DNA of 64,000 bases from an uncultured Colwellia sp. (GTDB taxonomy: Bacteria; Pseudomonadota; Gammaproteobacteria; Enterobacterales; Alteromonadaceae): positions 62,001 through 126,000 of the forward strand of contig CAJXQJ010000004.1 in the NCBI GenBank assembly GCA_913058245.1, given 5' to 3'. The position numbers and the translations under genes were made by a program. The notes beneath the pieces were generated by a model that was given only the letters and a program-made list of their open reading frames with translations, searched no databases and had not been told where the DNA came from. Below are positions 8,577 to 18,153 of this stretch, piece by piece; position 1 is the stretch's first letter; every line of letters begins with the position of its first letter.

Positions 8577-9167
8577 ATGACTACACGCTTTTTTCTAGCT
8601 CGGCACGGACAAACACTGTGGAATAAAACGCAAAGGTTTCAAGGCCAGCTCGACAGCGAATTAACCGAGCAAGGCAAAATTCAAGCAACAAATATCGCCA
8701 TAGCACTAGAAAATGAAAATATCGCTCGTATTATTTCCTCACCGTTAGGCCGTGCAGTTAAAACTGCTGCTATTTGTCAAAACCATTTAGATGTTCCTGT
8801 CGACAACCACCCAGATTTAGCTGAGCGGAACTTGGGGAAATGGCAAGGAAAAAACGTAGAAAGTTTCAGCCAAGATGGAAGTTATCATGAGTTATTGCAT
8901 CAGTTTACCCAACTCAAACCAGAAGGTGGAGAAAGCGCTATCGAATGTGGATTTCGGGTATATCAAGCATTAGAAAACTTTGCCAAGAAGTTCTCAAATC
9001 AAACCTTATTGGTAATATTCCATGGTGAAGCATTACGTTGCTTCTTAGCTAAATTAGGTGTGAATTCAGATAGTAATGCCTACGAGCTGTTCGACAACGG
9101 CTGCTTGTTTACTTTAAGCTACCAACAACAGCGCTTTCAACTTGAGAATCAGCAGGCCTCCAAATAA
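8577..9167 (+). CDS. Histidine phosphatase family protein, probable alpha-ribazole phosphatase paralogue
   Basis: Member of the phosphoglycerate-mutase-like (branch 1 histidine phosphatase) family, 196 residues. The catalytic ARHGQTLWN motif lies at the N-terminus, with SSPLGRAVKTA in the middle and a second histidine in VIFHGEALRCFL near residue 157. It is the first gene of a rightward unit with cbiB and cobD, diverging from the riboswitch-led btuM unit. By context it may remove phosphate from alpha-ribazole phosphate or from adenosylcobalamin phosphate, as CobC does. The sequence is less CobC-like than the second phosphatase at 18.2 kb (RHGQ rather than RHGE, no CGRTD), so a different substrate is possible. 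I saw no riboswitch in the 250 bases upstream on this strand. Confidence 0.82.
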   Translation: MTTRFFLARHGQTLWNKTQRFQGQLDSELTEQGKIQATNIAIALENENIARIISSPLGRAVKTAAICQNHLDVPVDNHPDLAERNLGKWQGKNVESFSQDGSYHELLHQFTQLKPEGGESAIECGFRVYQALENFAKKFSNQTLLVIFHGEALRCFLAKLGVNSDSNAYELFDNGCLFTLSYQQQRFQLENQQASK

Positions 9168-9226
9168 GTATGAAAAGCAGTCATTTAACTATCATAATGA
9201 CCCAGTGCTAGGTTTTGGCAGCAGCA

Positions 9227-10261
9227 ATGGATAGTCAATTTATTAATGAAATTGTTGAAAAAGCATTAATTTTAACACCTGAGTTCTCTGTTGCTATTAC
9301 CCTTTCGCTTGCGCTTATTCTCGATAAATTATTGGGTGAAGCAAAACGTTTTCATTATTTAGTTGGCTTTGGTTGGCTCGCTAATCAATTAGAAACATTG
9401 CTCAATATTAGCCAGCAAAATTCAAGCGTTTCAACACAAGTTAACACAGGTAAAAACCCGATAAAAACAAAAGTACTTGGCGCAATGGCATGGTGTTTAT
9501 TGGTGCTGCCATTACCAATATTATATGTTTATTTTTTGCAGGATTTAGTTTGGTTTTGGCAAGTATTTATCGATGCTATTGTGCTTTATTTAGCACTGGG
9601 GTTAACCAGTTTAAAAGAACACGCGATGCAAATTTATCAGCCGCTAAAATCGGGAGATTTAAAAACTGCACGGCATTTTACAGGTTACATTGTTAGTAGA
9701 GAAACATCACAGCTTAGCGAACAAGAAATGTCGCGAGCTACGGTTGAGTCTATGCTTGAAAATGGTCACGACGCTGTTATTGCATCGCTGATTTACTATC
9801 TTATTGGCGGTGCGCCACTGGTTATTTTGCACCGACTCGCCAATACATTAGATGCGATGTGGGGCTATAAAAATTCACGCTTTATCAATTTCGGTTTTGC
9901 AAGTGCTCGATTGGACGATTTACTAGGATTCATTTCAGGAAAGTGCTGTACGCTTTTATATGCAATACAAGGACTGAAGCAAAGGAATTTCATTCAAGCA
10001 ATCGTTAATGCCTATCGTCAAGGCAAGCAATATAAAAGTCATAATGGTGGTTGGGTAATGGCCGCTGGTGCAACTGTAATGAACCGAAAACTCGGCGGCA
10101 GCGCTCATTATCATGGCAAAGAAGTTCACTCTGTTACTTTAGGTAAAGGAAATAACGTTAGTAGTGATGATATTCCAGCAAGTTTAAGTCTCGTCAGCCG
10201 AGCCAGTTTACTGCTACTTATTGCGGTTTTCATTTTTCAATTAATCATCTATTTGAGATAA
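9227..10261 (+). CDS. cbiB: Adenosylcobinamide-phosphate synthase CbiB
   Basis: Membrane enzyme that attaches the aminopropanol (phosphate) arm to adenosylcobyric acid, giving adenosylcobinamide (phosphate). The N-terminal LSLALILDKLLGEAKRFHYLVGFGWLAN is the family signature. Later markers are TGYIVSRETSQLS, ATVESMLENGHDAVIASLIYY and the run DAMWGYKNSRFINFGFASARLDDLLGFI. There are about five hydrophobic segments, and 344 residues is a normal length. The start is uncertain: the ORF can begin at a TTG at 9215 or at the ATG at 9227, and neither has a good ribosome-binding site. It lies 59 bases after the phosphatase gene and 47 bases before cobD, whose product supplies its aminopropanol-phosphate substrate. 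Confidence 0.94.
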   Translation: MDSQFINEIVEKALILTPEFSVAITLSLALILDKLLGEAKRFHYLVGFGWLANQLETLLNISQQNSSVSTQVNTGKNPIKTKVLGAMAWCLLVLPLPILYVYFLQDLVWFWQVFIDAIVLYLALGLTSLKEHAMQIYQPLKSGDLKTARHFTGYIVSRETSQLSEQEMSRATVESMLENGHDAVIASLIYYLIGGAPLVILHRLANTLDAMWGYKNSRFINFGFASARLDDLLGFISGKCCTLLYAIQGLKQRNFIQAIVNAYRQGKQYKSHNGGWVMAAGATVMNRKLGGSAHYHGKEVHSVTLGKGNNVSSDDIPASLSLVSRASLLLLIAVFIFQLIIYLR

Positions 10262-10308
10262 TTCTCAATAACTCTACTGAGTAAATTCATAGCAGAAATA
10301 GGAACGAA

Positions 10309-11361
10309 ATGGCATTAATTCATGGTGGTCAGCTTCAGCAAGTTGCTGAGAAATATAAAATCCCTATGGCAGACTGGCTAGACTTGTCAACCGGAGTTGC
10401 CCCGATAAGTTACCCTGTTCCTGATATTCCCTTAAGTGCGTGGCAACAACTACCACAACAAAATCCTGAGCTTATTATCGCGGCAAAAAAGTATTATCAA
10501 TGTGCACAATTAGTGGTAACTAATGGCAGCCAAGCAATTATCAAAGCTTTACCAGAATTATATCGCCAAAGAAGTAAAGCAATCCAAACAGTTTACTTGC
10601 CAGAACGAGGCTATAAAGAGCATGCACAAGCATGGGAAATAGCAGGCTTCACACTACATTTTTACCATGATGTTTTACCTGGTATAACAGAATTAGAGCC
10701 AAATAGCGTGGTTGTGATCATCAACCCGAATAACCCAACTGGACAGTTTTTTTCTCGCGATATCATCAAACGATATCATCAAAGATTAAAACAACTTAAT
10801 GGCTTGTTGGTTGTCGATGAAGCCTTTATTGACGCTATGCCTGACGAGCAGTCTTATTGTTCTGAAGTTATTTTTGGTGGTGATTGTGAAGAAAATAACC
10901 TGATAGTGCTACGTTCTTTTGGCAAGTTTTTTGGTTTAGCCGGCATTCGCATTGGCTTTTTAGTGGCGGGGAAATATTGGTGCAAAAAATTTAGTGAACT
11001 ATTAGGCCCGTGGCAAGTAAATGGCCCTGCACAAATCATCGCAGAACACGCATTAAACGACAGAGCATGGCATAACCAGCAACGCAATAAATTACATACG
11101 CTACGTGAACGACAAGAGACGTTATTGTGGCAGGTATTTTCTTCTGAATTAGTTAGCGCCATTGAAGGTTGTGATTTATTTCTCACCTTGAGCTTTCATC
11201 AAGCTAATAATGCGAAAGTGCTTTATCACTTATTATGTCAGCAAGGCGTTTATTGCCGACTTTCTGATGAACAAGACACATTAAGGTTTGGTATTGCTCT
11301 AGAAGACGATTTTAAGCGATTGGATAGTGCCTGTCGTCAGGCTTGTAACATACTAACTTAA
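10309..11361 (+). CDS. cobD: Threonine-phosphate decarboxylase CobD (CobC-type aminotransferase fold)
   Basis: PLP enzyme that decarboxylates L-threonine O-3-phosphate to (R)-1-amino-2-propanol O-2-phosphate, the linker of the nucleotide loop. The N-terminal HGGQLQQVAEKYKIPMADWLDLSTG is the hallmark of this branch of class I/II aminotransferases. INPNNPTGQ binds the cofactor phosphate region, and the PLP lysine is in LRSFGKFFGLAGIRIGF (about residue 207). Length 350 is typical. AGGA sits about 6 bases upstream of the ATG at 10309. It is the last gene of the phosphatase-cbiB-cobD unit and ends before a bidirectional terminator shared with btuB. Confidence 0.94.
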   Translation: MALIHGGQLQQVAEKYKIPMADWLDLSTGVAPISYPVPDIPLSAWQQLPQQNPELIIAAKKYYQCAQLVVTNGSQAIIKALPELYRQRSKAIQTVYLPERGYKEHAQAWEIAGFTLHFYHDVLPGITELEPNSVVVIINPNNPTGQFFSRDIIKRYHQRLKQLNGLLVVDEAFIDAMPDEQSYCSEVIFGGDCEENNLIVLRSFGKFFGLAGIRIGFLVAGKYWCKKFSELLGPWQVNGPAQIIAEHALNDRAWHNQQRNKLHTLRERQETLLWQVFSSELVSAIEGCDLFLTLSFHQANNAKVLYHLLCQQGVYCRLSDEQDTLRFGIALEDDFKRLDSACRQACNILT

Positions 11362-11448
11362 AATTTTTTTATAGAAAAATGTCATTCATTATCACTCCAT
11401 TACATGCGGTGCATGCACCCGCGTTATACCTTACATCCTGTACATAAA

Positions 11449-11472
11449 AAAGGCACCTCGTCAGGTGCCTTT
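11449..11472. terminator. Bidirectional rho-independent terminator between cobD and btuB
   Basis: A perfect 10-bp stem AAAGGCACCT / AGGTGCCTTT with a four-base loop, flanked by A-runs on the left and T-rich sequence on the right. It sits between the convergent ends of cobD and btuB and can serve both. Confidence 0.88.
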
Positions 11473-11497
11473 ATCATTTTATATTAAAATATCTACC

Positions 11498-13318
11498 TTA
11501 GTTTTGGTAAGTTATTCCTACATAAAATGCACGCTCTTGCGTATTGTAAGTATTAGCAGTTTGATACTCTTTATCTAGTAAGTTTGTCACGCGAGATGAC
11601 AAGCTTAAGTTATCCGAAACATCATAATTCAGACCTAAATTTACTAGTTGGTAACTACTTAGCTCGACATCACCTCTATCCAAACGAGAGCCAACAAATT
11701 GATATTCTACGTAAAGGTCTGCAGCACTTATTGAGGTTGTAAACTTATAGTTAAACTTCTCTTTTGCACGGCGAATTAATTGTTTTTTCGTTGATTTATC
11801 TTCGGCATCGGTATACGACATATTAAAGTCATGTGTGCCACCAAGCTTTTCAAAGTTCAAAGCAAATTCAACACCATTGATTTCCGTTTCATCAATGTTA
11901 TCAAACTTTCCGCTATCCCAAATAATCAAGTTATCAACATTTGAGTGGTAAAAATTCCAACTCATATTAATATCTTTTAATTTAGTTTCAAAAAATATTT
12001 CTGATGATTTAGAAAACTCAGAAACTAAATATTTGTTGCCACTAAAAGGAAAATATAAATCATTGAATGTAGGCGCTTTAAAACCAGTACCATGATTTAC
12101 AACAATGCGACTATCACTATTAAAGGCATAACCTAAACCTAAATTATAAGTATTTTCAGATTTTGTATCTTCAACACTATCATGGCGCAACGTCGCTTCA
12201 TACGTCCATGCATTTTTGCTGTATAAGGTATGAGCGAAAAAACCTGTGCTATTTCTTTTTGTTACTGCATAAGTTGTTTTACTGTGAGATACATCATCTT
12301 GATAATGATCAACCCCCACATTTAATTGTAAATTATCTGAAAGTTCACTGTTGTTTACAACAGAGTATTGATTACGACGAGTTTCAAAAACGCCTTTTGA
12401 TTCTCCATTTTTTAAACCCTCAGCACTGTCACGGTTCTGACCAACAGAAAATACAGTATTGTTATCAATACCGCTAATTTCAGTTTGGTAATTAGCTCGC
12501 ACTAACCAAGCATGGTTTTTGATATCTGATTCATTTTGATACGAACCATCATACTCATTATCACCACTATCACTAGATAGTAACCAATCTACAGAGAAAT
12601 CATCCGTTATTTTTTGCTGACCACGTATTGCTACCGAAGTAAAGTCATACCCGTCATCATCAGTTTCAGTGCCTTCTTGAACATCAAAACCATCACTCTG
12701 CTCTTTGCTTACCGTAATCGTGGTCTGGCCTTTACCATGACTAATGCCAACACCTGCTTTGTACTTTTTATAACTATCTGTGCCAAAACTAGCGCCTGCA
12801 AAAAACTCACCTTCTGCTAATTGACGTGTAAATATTTGGATTACACCACCAATAGCATCAGATCCCCATAACGCAGCACGCGGGCCTTGAACAATTTCAA
12901 TACGTTCTATCATTTCAGGTGAAATCGTACTGAAACTGGTACCCCCAGATGTTGCAGAACTTACACGAACACCATCAATAAGAACCAAAGTGTGATCTGA
13001 GTTTGTTCCGCGCATAAAAATCGAAGAGTTTTGTCCCTTGCCGCCATTTATCGCAACATCAATACTTGGTACTGATGATAATAAATCCAAAATTGATACT
13101 GGGTTTGCTAATTCGATATCTTCGCGGGTAATAACCACTTGGCTAGTTAAAGCATCATCAATATTTAAGCTTGAACGTGTCGCCGTTACTGTTAATACTT
13201 CGATATCTTCAACGCTTTTTTCAGCATTAGCTGAAGCGATAAAAGATGTTGACATAGCACCAGCGATTGCCAGTGATAAAAATGATTTTTTGAAAAAGTT
13301 ATTTTGCTTAATGTTCAT
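11498..13318 (-). CDS. btuB: TonB-dependent vitamin B12 outer-membrane receptor BtuB
   Basis: Outer-membrane beta-barrel receptor of 606 residues that imports corrinoids with energy from TonB. A signal peptide (SFLSLAIAGAMSTSFIASANA) is followed by a TonB-box-like DIEVLTVTATR. The plug domain carries VVITREDIELANPVSILDLLSSVPSI, MRGTNSDHTLVLIDGVRV and VQGPRAALWGSDAIGGVIQIFT, which are strongly BtuB-like. The barrel ends in YVGITYQN, without the usual terminal aromatic. A cobalamin riboswitch abuts its 5' end, which supports the substrate. The ATG is preceded by GAGGT. Confidence 0.93.
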   Translation of the reverse strand: MNIKQNNFFKKSFLSLAIAGAMSTSFIASANAEKSVEDIEVLTVTATRSSLNIDDALTSQVVITREDIELANPVSILDLLSSVPSIDVAINGGKGQNSSIFMRGTNSDHTLVLIDGVRVSSATSGGTSFSTISPEMIERIEIVQGPRAALWGSDAIGGVIQIFTRQLAEGEFFAGASFGTDSYKKYKAGVGISHGKGQTTITVSKEQSDGFDVQEGTETDDDGYDFTSVAIRGQQKITDDFSVDWLLSSDSGDNEYDGSYQNESDIKNHAWLVRANYQTEISGIDNNTVFSVGQNRDSAEGLKNGESKGVFETRRNQYSVVNNSELSDNLQLNVGVDHYQDDVSHSKTTYAVTKRNSTGFFAHTLYSKNAWTYEATLRHDSVEDTKSENTYNLGLGYAFNSDSRIVVNHGTGFKAPTFNDLYFPFSGNKYLVSEFSKSSEIFFETKLKDINMSWNFYHSNVDNLIIWDSGKFDNIDETEINGVEFALNFEKLGGTHDFNMSYTDAEDKSTKKQLIRRAKEKFNYKFTTSISAADLYVEYQFVGSRLDRGDVELSSYQLVNLGLNYDVSDNLSLSSRVTNLLDKEYQTANTYNTQERAFYVGITYQN

Positions 13319-13331
13319 ATGACCTCATTAA

Positions 13332-13485
13332 CGATGCCCACCGCACCATATGTATTACTGCGTAAACACAGTGTGAATTAAGCAAGTTCAAGTGCTCGGA
13401 CTTATGTAGCGATGAGTTTCACCGCTATAATTACCGTTGCGGGGGCAGTGAAGGCGTCTCACCTTCTTCCCTCGAACTTACTATG
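13332..13485 (-). promoter_or_regulatory. Cobalamin riboswitch upstream of btuB
   Basis: The minus strand shows the riboswitch core CACTGCCCCCGCAACGGTAA, a degenerate B12 box ending in TCCGAGCACTTG, and a 3' GGTGCGGTGGGCATC. Its 3' end lies within about 15 bases of the btuB start and next to the GAGGT ribosome-binding site, so direct sequestration of translation initiation is likely, as in E. coli btuB. Confidence 0.92.
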
Positions 13486-13605
13486 TTAAACAGTAACTAA
13501 AAAATTTACTTACTGTCGCTTATTTAAATTTTTTTCATTGCTAAATCGAATACTGCTATTAGCTAGTTTTATTGCTGTTGGCATCAACAGCTTCAGAATT
13601 TAGGC

Positions 13606-15129
13606 TTAACCATTACCGCTTGGCGTATCAACACCTTGTGCAATAATACTTTGAATTTTTTCCATATCTAGGTGCTGCTCGCAGATATCTGCCAAGCGCT
13701 CTAACTGCTCTTCTCGGTGCTGGTTAATATCGACAACGGGTTGTACTAAATCATTAATACCTAACCAATTAAGTACCGCTTGTGTTGGCTCTGGACAATC
13801 GAAAAAGCCGTGCAAGTATGTGGCAATAATTTGATTGTCTTCAGAGATACAGCCGTCAGAAACACAGCCATCAGGTGTATATTGCTTTTTGCCTAAACCA
13901 TCACTTTCAATATGTAGTAGTGGTTTAGATAACGCTGGCCCTGTTGAAACACCACAATGAATTTCATAACCAGTTAACTGACAGGTTTCACCGTTAAACG
14001 TCATACTCGCACTTACCTGCGTTAAGGTTTTTTCTCGCGTTAACGTGGTGGTAAAATCCAACAAACCTAAACCTGATATTTGCTCAACATGAGATTCAAT
14101 ATGCTCAGGGTCAAATATTTGCTTACCTAACATTTGATAGCCGCCACAAATGCCCATGACCTTACCGCCATAACGAAGATGCTGCTCAATCTCTTGCTGC
14201 CAACCTTGTTGCTTAAGAAAGGTTAAATCTGAAGTAACATTTTTACTTCCTGGCAAAATAATTAAATCAGCCCCTTGCAGTGATTGGCCAATTTTTACAT
14301 ATTGCAGATCAATATTAGGCTGTAATCGCAGCGGGTCAAAATCAGTGTGATTACTCATATGTGGCAGCAGCGGAACAAATATTTTAACTTTTGCTTCAGT
14401 AACTTTGTTATCAAGCGCGACGGCATCTTCAGCATCTAACGCTAAATCATGCAAATATGGCAACACACCTAAAACTGGCTTACCTGTGCGCTGTTCAAGC
14501 CAATCTAAGCCAGATTCTAATAGCTTAATGTCGCCGCGAAAACGATTGATGATGAAACCTTTAACTCGTTCTTGCTCTGATTCCGACAATAATTCAAGCG
14601 TCCCCACTAAATGGGCAAATACACCACCGCGGTCAATATCTGCCACTAAAATAACTGGACAATCCACTTTTTCGGCATAGCCCATGTTGGCAACATCATG
14701 AGCACGTAAGTTAATTTCTGCCGGGCTTCCTGCTCCTTCCACTAGCAGTACTTCATGTTCGTTCGCCAAACGTTGATGAGACTCAACAACCGCTTGCATT
14801 GCCACTTTCTTATAATCGTGGTATTTCCCTGCTTCCATGTTTGATAGCACCTTACCATGCACTATCACTTGCGCGCCGGTGTCACTGTTGGGCTTTAGTA
14901 AAATAGGATTAAAATCTACACGAGCTTCTACTTTTGCCGCGATTGCTTGTAATGCTTGTGCTCGGCCTATTTCACCGCCATCTTTTGTAACTGCACTATT
15001 TAATGCCATATTTTGTGGTTTGAACGGCGCAACATTAATGCCAGCATTAACGAGAACCCGACATAAACCAGCAACTAGCGTACTTTTTCCAGCGTCTGAG
15101 GTTGTGCCTTGTACCATTAGCGTTTTCAT
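13606..15129 (-). CDS. cobQ: Cobyric acid synthase CobQ/CbiP
   Basis: Glutamine-dependent amidase that converts adenosylcobyrinic acid a,c-diamide to adenosylcobyric acid by four amidations. The N-terminal domain begins with [13 protein letters not shown] and contains [12 protein letters not shown] and the [10 protein letters not shown] stretch. [14 protein letters not shown] and [14 protein letters not shown] follow. The C-terminal amidotransferase domain has the nucleophile in [13 protein letters not shown] and the late histidine in ATYLHGFFD. Length 507 is normal. It is the last gene of the cobT-cobS-cobU-cobQ unit, 4 bases after cobU. With CbiA upstream, the strain can in principle bring cobyrinic acid to cobyric acid. 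Confidence 0.96.
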   Translation of the reverse strand: MKTLMVQGTTSDAGKSTLVAGLCRVLVNAGINVAPFKPQNMALNSAVTKDGGEIGRAQALQAIAAKVEARVDFNPILLKPNSDTGAQVIVHGKVLSNMEAGKYHDYKKVAMQAVVESHQRLANEHEVLLVEGAGSPAEINLRAHDVANMGYAEKVDCPVILVADIDRGGVFAHLVGTLELLSESEQERVKGFIINRFRGDIKLLESGLDWLEQRTGKPVLGVLPYLHDLALDAEDAVALDNKVTEAKVKIFVPLLPHMSNHTDFDPLRLQPNIDLQYVKIGQSLQGADLIILPGSKNVTSDLTFLKQQGWQQEIEQHLRYGGKVMGICGGYQMLGKQIFDPEHIESHVEQISGLGLLDFTTTLTREKTLTQVSASMTFNGETCQLTGYEIHCGVSTGPALSKPLLHIESDGLGKKQYTPDGCVSDGCISEDNQIIATYLHGFFDCPEPTQAVLNWLGINDLVQPVVDINQHREEQLERLADICEQHLDMEKIQSIIAQGVDTPSGNG

Positions 15130-15133
15130 TGGC

Positions 15134-15760
15134 TTACCTAGTTCCTGCTGACTTTAAAGTGAGTGGCAAACCCGCCATAACAAATTCAACATTATCTGCA
15201 ACTTTAGCAATGGCTTGATGCAACCAGCCAGCTTGATCAACAAACTGCCTAGATAGCTCCCCCATCGGCACAATGCCATGGCCAACTTCGTTACTTACTA
15301 AGATAATGTGCAAATATTCTTGCTGTTGAATATCATTTAACAGTGCAAGCAATTGCTGTTTTTCTTGTTGCCAATAATTGAGGTCTATTTCTTCGTTATC
15401 AGTATTTTGCTCATCACCTGAATAACACAAACAGTTACTCAACCATAACGTTAAGCAATCTACTAGCAGTACGGATTTCTCTTGTTTTTCTTGTGCCTTT
15501 AATAGTTCACTTGCTAACGTTTTAGCCAACAGTAGTGGTGACTCAATAAGTTGCCAATGTACTGGTCTTTGCTGCTGATGCTGTTTTATTCTCTGCTCCA
15601 TCTCCGCATCAAAGGCTTGTCCTGTTGCTAAGTATGTTACCGGCATATTTAACGCCGCAGCATACTGTTCGGCAAGAGAACTTTTACCTGATCGAGCGCC
15701 ACCAAGTATCAACTGAACTTTCGCTTGATGATGACTAGCTTTTTCATCATTAATATTCAT
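15134..15760 (-). CDS. cobU: Adenosylcobinamide kinase / guanylyltransferase CobU
   Basis: Bifunctional enzyme that phosphorylates adenosylcobinamide and then transfers GMP from GTP, giving adenosylcobinamide-GDP. The P-loop [10 protein letters not shown] is at about residues 19-28. The histidine that carries GMP is expected in the [12 protein letters not shown] region. [12 protein letters not shown] and [12 protein letters not shown] are further family motifs. The start at 15760 overlaps the cobS stop (TAATG), giving 208 residues; the longer ORF reads back into cobS and is not needed. Second-last gene of the riboswitch-led cobT unit. Confidence 0.96.
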   Translation of the reverse strand: MNINDEKASHHQAKVQLILGGARSGKSSLAEQYAAALNMPVTYLATGQAFDAEMEQRIKQHQQQRPVHWQLIESPLLLAKTLASELLKAQEKQEKSVLLVDCLTLWLSNCLCYSGDEQNTDNEEIDLNYWQQEKQQLLALLNDIQQQEYLHIILVSNEVGHGIVPMGELSRQFVDQAGWLHQAIAKVADNVEFVMAGLPLTLKSAGTR

Positions 15761-16524
15761 TACAACGACTCCGACAATAAGACAAAAAGTGATAAATAAA
15801 TAATGACTTCGCTGAGTTGTTGCGCAGCTCCTAAACAATCACCGGTATATCCGCCTAATTGCTTCATAAACCACTTTTTAATACACCAACGCAATAACAA
15901 TAAAACACCAACAAGCTGAACTGTCGCCATTAGTGGTAAAAACAGTAAAAGAACACTTAAACCAGTAGCTAACAAAACTAAGAAACTGTTCACTGATAAA
16001 TCTTGCGCAAGAGGCTTAACTTTCGAATTAGCGTCTTCACTGACGTAAGGCATATCTGCAATCAAGCTTGTTGCGATAACTCGGCTCAGGCAGTGCCCTA
16101 ATATAAAAATAGCTAATACCGATGTGCTATTGACGAGCATTGGTTCAATTAGCACCAGTAACGCTTGGTATTTTAATAACAAAATAAAAAATAACGCAGC
16201 AGCACCATAAGTGCCCAATCGACTATCTTTCATAATGTTCAGTTTATTTTCGACACTCCAACCACCACCAAAGCCATCCCAGACATCGGCCCAACCATCT
16301 TCATGAAATGCACCAGTAAGCAACACGCTCGCTACCATAGCAAACAGTAAGGCAATATTTGCCGGCAAGAATAACTCAAATAAATAAAATGCAAGCGCTG
16401 AACAAGTACCTATCAAAATACCAATTAACGCAAAATAACGACTAGCATTATTTAACATTTCAGCATCAACTTCTGCTCTAATATTTACGGGAATACGTGT
16501 GAAGAAACTTAATGCCAATAACAT
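15760..16524 (-). CDS. cobS: Cobalamin-5'-phosphate synthase CobS
   Basis: Integral membrane enzyme that joins adenosylcobinamide-GDP with alpha-ribazole (phosphate) to make cobalamin (phosphate). The N-terminal LLALSFFTRIPVN, the acidic GAFHEDGWADVWDGFGGG motif and KDSRLGTYGA are diagnostic. Several hydrophobic segments follow, and the C-terminal GGYTGDCLGAAQQLSEV is also conserved. I chose the ATG at 16524 (254 residues) because it aligns with the E. coli start. An upstream ATG at 16566, overlapping the end of cobT and preceded by GAGGT, is a real alternative adding 14 residues. Confidence 0.95.
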   Translation of the reverse strand: MLLALSFFTRIPVNIRAEVDAEMLNNASRYFALIGILIGTCSALAFYLFELFLPANIALLFAMVASVLLTGAFHEDGWADVWDGFGGGWSVENKLNIMKDSRLGTYGAAALFFILLLKYQALLVLIEPMLVNSTSVLAIFILGHCLSRVIATSLIADMPYVSEDANSKVKPLAQDLSVNSFLVLLATGLSVLLLFLPLMATVQLVGVLLLLRWCIKKWFMKQLGGYTGDCLGAAQQLSEVIIYLSLFVLLSESL

Positions 16525-16555
16525 TAAATTTATCTCTTTATTTACAATTTTAGCG

Positions 16556-17614
16556 CTAAGTAACATCTGTTACCTCAGCATCAGAAAAGCTTGCCATGTC
16601 ATTATAAAATGCGACAGCTGCTTGTAGCAAAGGTAAAGACAAGGCTGCACCTGTTCCTTCACCTAAGCGTAAGCCTAATTTAAGTAATGGTTCAACTTGC
16701 AACCAATCTAACATTTTCTGATGCCCTTGCTCACCAGAACAATGAGCAAAAATCATATAACCTTTAACATTTTTATTAATTGCTATCGCCAGCATGGCAC
16801 TTGCCGTACAAATAAAGCCATCAACAACAATTAACATTTTATGTTCTGCGGCAGCTAACATCGCAGCAGTAATCTGCGCTACTTCAAAGCCACCTAGGCA
16901 GCGCAAAATAGCTTCAGCATCGGTCAGTTGCTCTTTATGAAGAGCAAGTGCTTGCTCGATAACTTTTTGCTTCTTTAAAACCACTTCATCAGAAACACCG
17001 GTACCGCGGCCTACAACATCAGAGGCAGGTAGTTGCATTATTGCTGCCATAATTGCGGATGCTATCGTAGTATTAGCTATGCCCATTTCACCAAACGCAA
17101 TGACATTACAACCGGTATTGCTTACCTTTTTTATGTGCTGACTTGCATATTCAAAAGCTTGTAATAATTGCGCTTCTGTTAGGGCCGCATGTTCATTTAT
17201 TGCTTGGGTTATGTTGCCTAAACGCTGATCGATAACATCCAGTGATGGCTCTACTCGATGCAAAATACCGGCATCGACCACATTAAGTTGCCAGCCAAAT
17301 TGACGACAAAACACATTGATTGCTGCACCACCATGCGCAAAATTCGCCACCATCTGGCTGGTAACATCACTTGGAGCTATGGAAACACCTTGGCTTGCAA
17401 TACCATGGTCTCCAGCAAAAACAGTAAGATGAGGCTTAGTGATTTTCAGTTTAGCTATGTCAACGTTGGCACAATTAGCAGTTAACTGTACTTTAGCAAT
17501 TTTCAACGCTAACGTTTCAAGCTCACCCAAGGCGCCCAATGGTTTAGTTTTTCCATCAATTTTAGCTTGAATTGTTTTTGTGTGTTGTTCTGTAACCACT
17601 TCAATATCAAACAT
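16556..17614 (-). CDS. cobT: Nicotinate-nucleotide:dimethylbenzimidazole phosphoribosyltransferase CobT
   Basis: Activates the lower-ligand base (usually 5,6-dimethylbenzimidazole) to alpha-ribazole phosphate using nicotinate mononucleotide. Visible motifs are KTKPLGALGELE, FAGDHGIASQGVS, FGEMGIANTTIASAI and the C-terminal LRLGEGTGAALSLP, which holds the catalytic glutamate. Length 352 is typical. AAGGTG precedes the ATG by a few bases. It is the first gene of the leftward nucleotide-loop operon, about 170 bases downstream of the third cobalamin riboswitch. It is not the CobT subunit of cobaltochelatase, which shares the name. Confidence 0.96.
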   Translation of the reverse strand: MFDIEVVTEQHTKTIQAKIDGKTKPLGALGELETLALKIAKVQLTANCANVDIAKLKITKPHLTVFAGDHGIASQGVSIAPSDVTSQMVANFAHGGAAINVFCRQFGWQLNVVDAGILHRVEPSLDVIDQRLGNITQAINEHAALTEAQLLQAFEYASQHIKKVSNTGCNVIAFGEMGIANTTIASAIMAAIMQLPASDVVGRGTGVSDEVVLKKQKVIEQALALHKEQLTDAEAILRCLGGFEVAQITAAMLAAAEHKMLIVVDGFICTASAMLAIAINKNVKGYMIFAHCSGEQGHQKMLDWLQVEPLLKLGLRLGEGTGAALSLPLLQAAVAFYNDMASFSDAEVTDVT

Positions 17615-17784
17615 ACCATCACCTTAAGTTTGGCCAAGCTCATAAATAGCAGGCCATCAAACTATGATTAACGTCGATTAACTAAAGCGAAGTTTTAGGG
17701 AGCATGTCAGGTATAAAAAATATAGCTCATACCGATAAAAGTGATAAATGCTCGAGTAACCCGCTCGACGTAGCAATTAATGAC

Positions 17785-17935
17785 ATCATTCACCTGGTAT
17801 CCTGACTTACAGCGTCTAGATATATCCCTTCCCAAAGTGTCAGTTTACTTTAGTGGTTAATATATCGCTCTGTTTACAGTTGCGGGTACAGTTGTGGACT
17901 TTCACCACATTCCCAGTATTACTTTCCTCTTCACT
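17785..17935 (-). promoter_or_regulatory. Cobalamin riboswitch upstream of cobT-cobS-cobU-cobQ
   Basis: On the minus strand the core reads GGTGAAAGTCC, AACTGTACCCGCAACTGTAA and a B12-box-like AGTCAGGATACCAGGTGAA. It departs from the other two copies in the core (GTACCCGCAACTGT instead of GCCCCCGCAACGGT) but keeps the order of elements. The remaining 540-base gap between cobC and cobT holds nothing else that I recognise. It should lower expression of the nucleotide-loop operon when B12 is abundant. Confidence 0.88.
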
Positions 17936-18153
17936 AGTTATTAAACCATTAGAATAGCTTCAATAGATGCTGAAAAAGTAAAATAGAATTAGACATTATT
18001 AAATTAATGGCGCGATTATCAACAGCTAAGACAAAATAGCAAGGTTTATTTTTATCTCAGTTATAACCTAACTACATAAAAATCTTTTAAATCAATTTAT
18101 TGTCAAAAATGTTGTTTCTAGCTTCATACTAAAGGACTAAAAGATCGTACCAG

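Noticed and set aside
16556-17614. Reading cobT/cobS here as the CobS/CobT ATPase partners of CobN
   Set aside because: The motifs are those of the nucleotide-loop enzymes (LRLGEGTGAALSLP; GAFHEDGWADVWDGFGGG), which only share the names.
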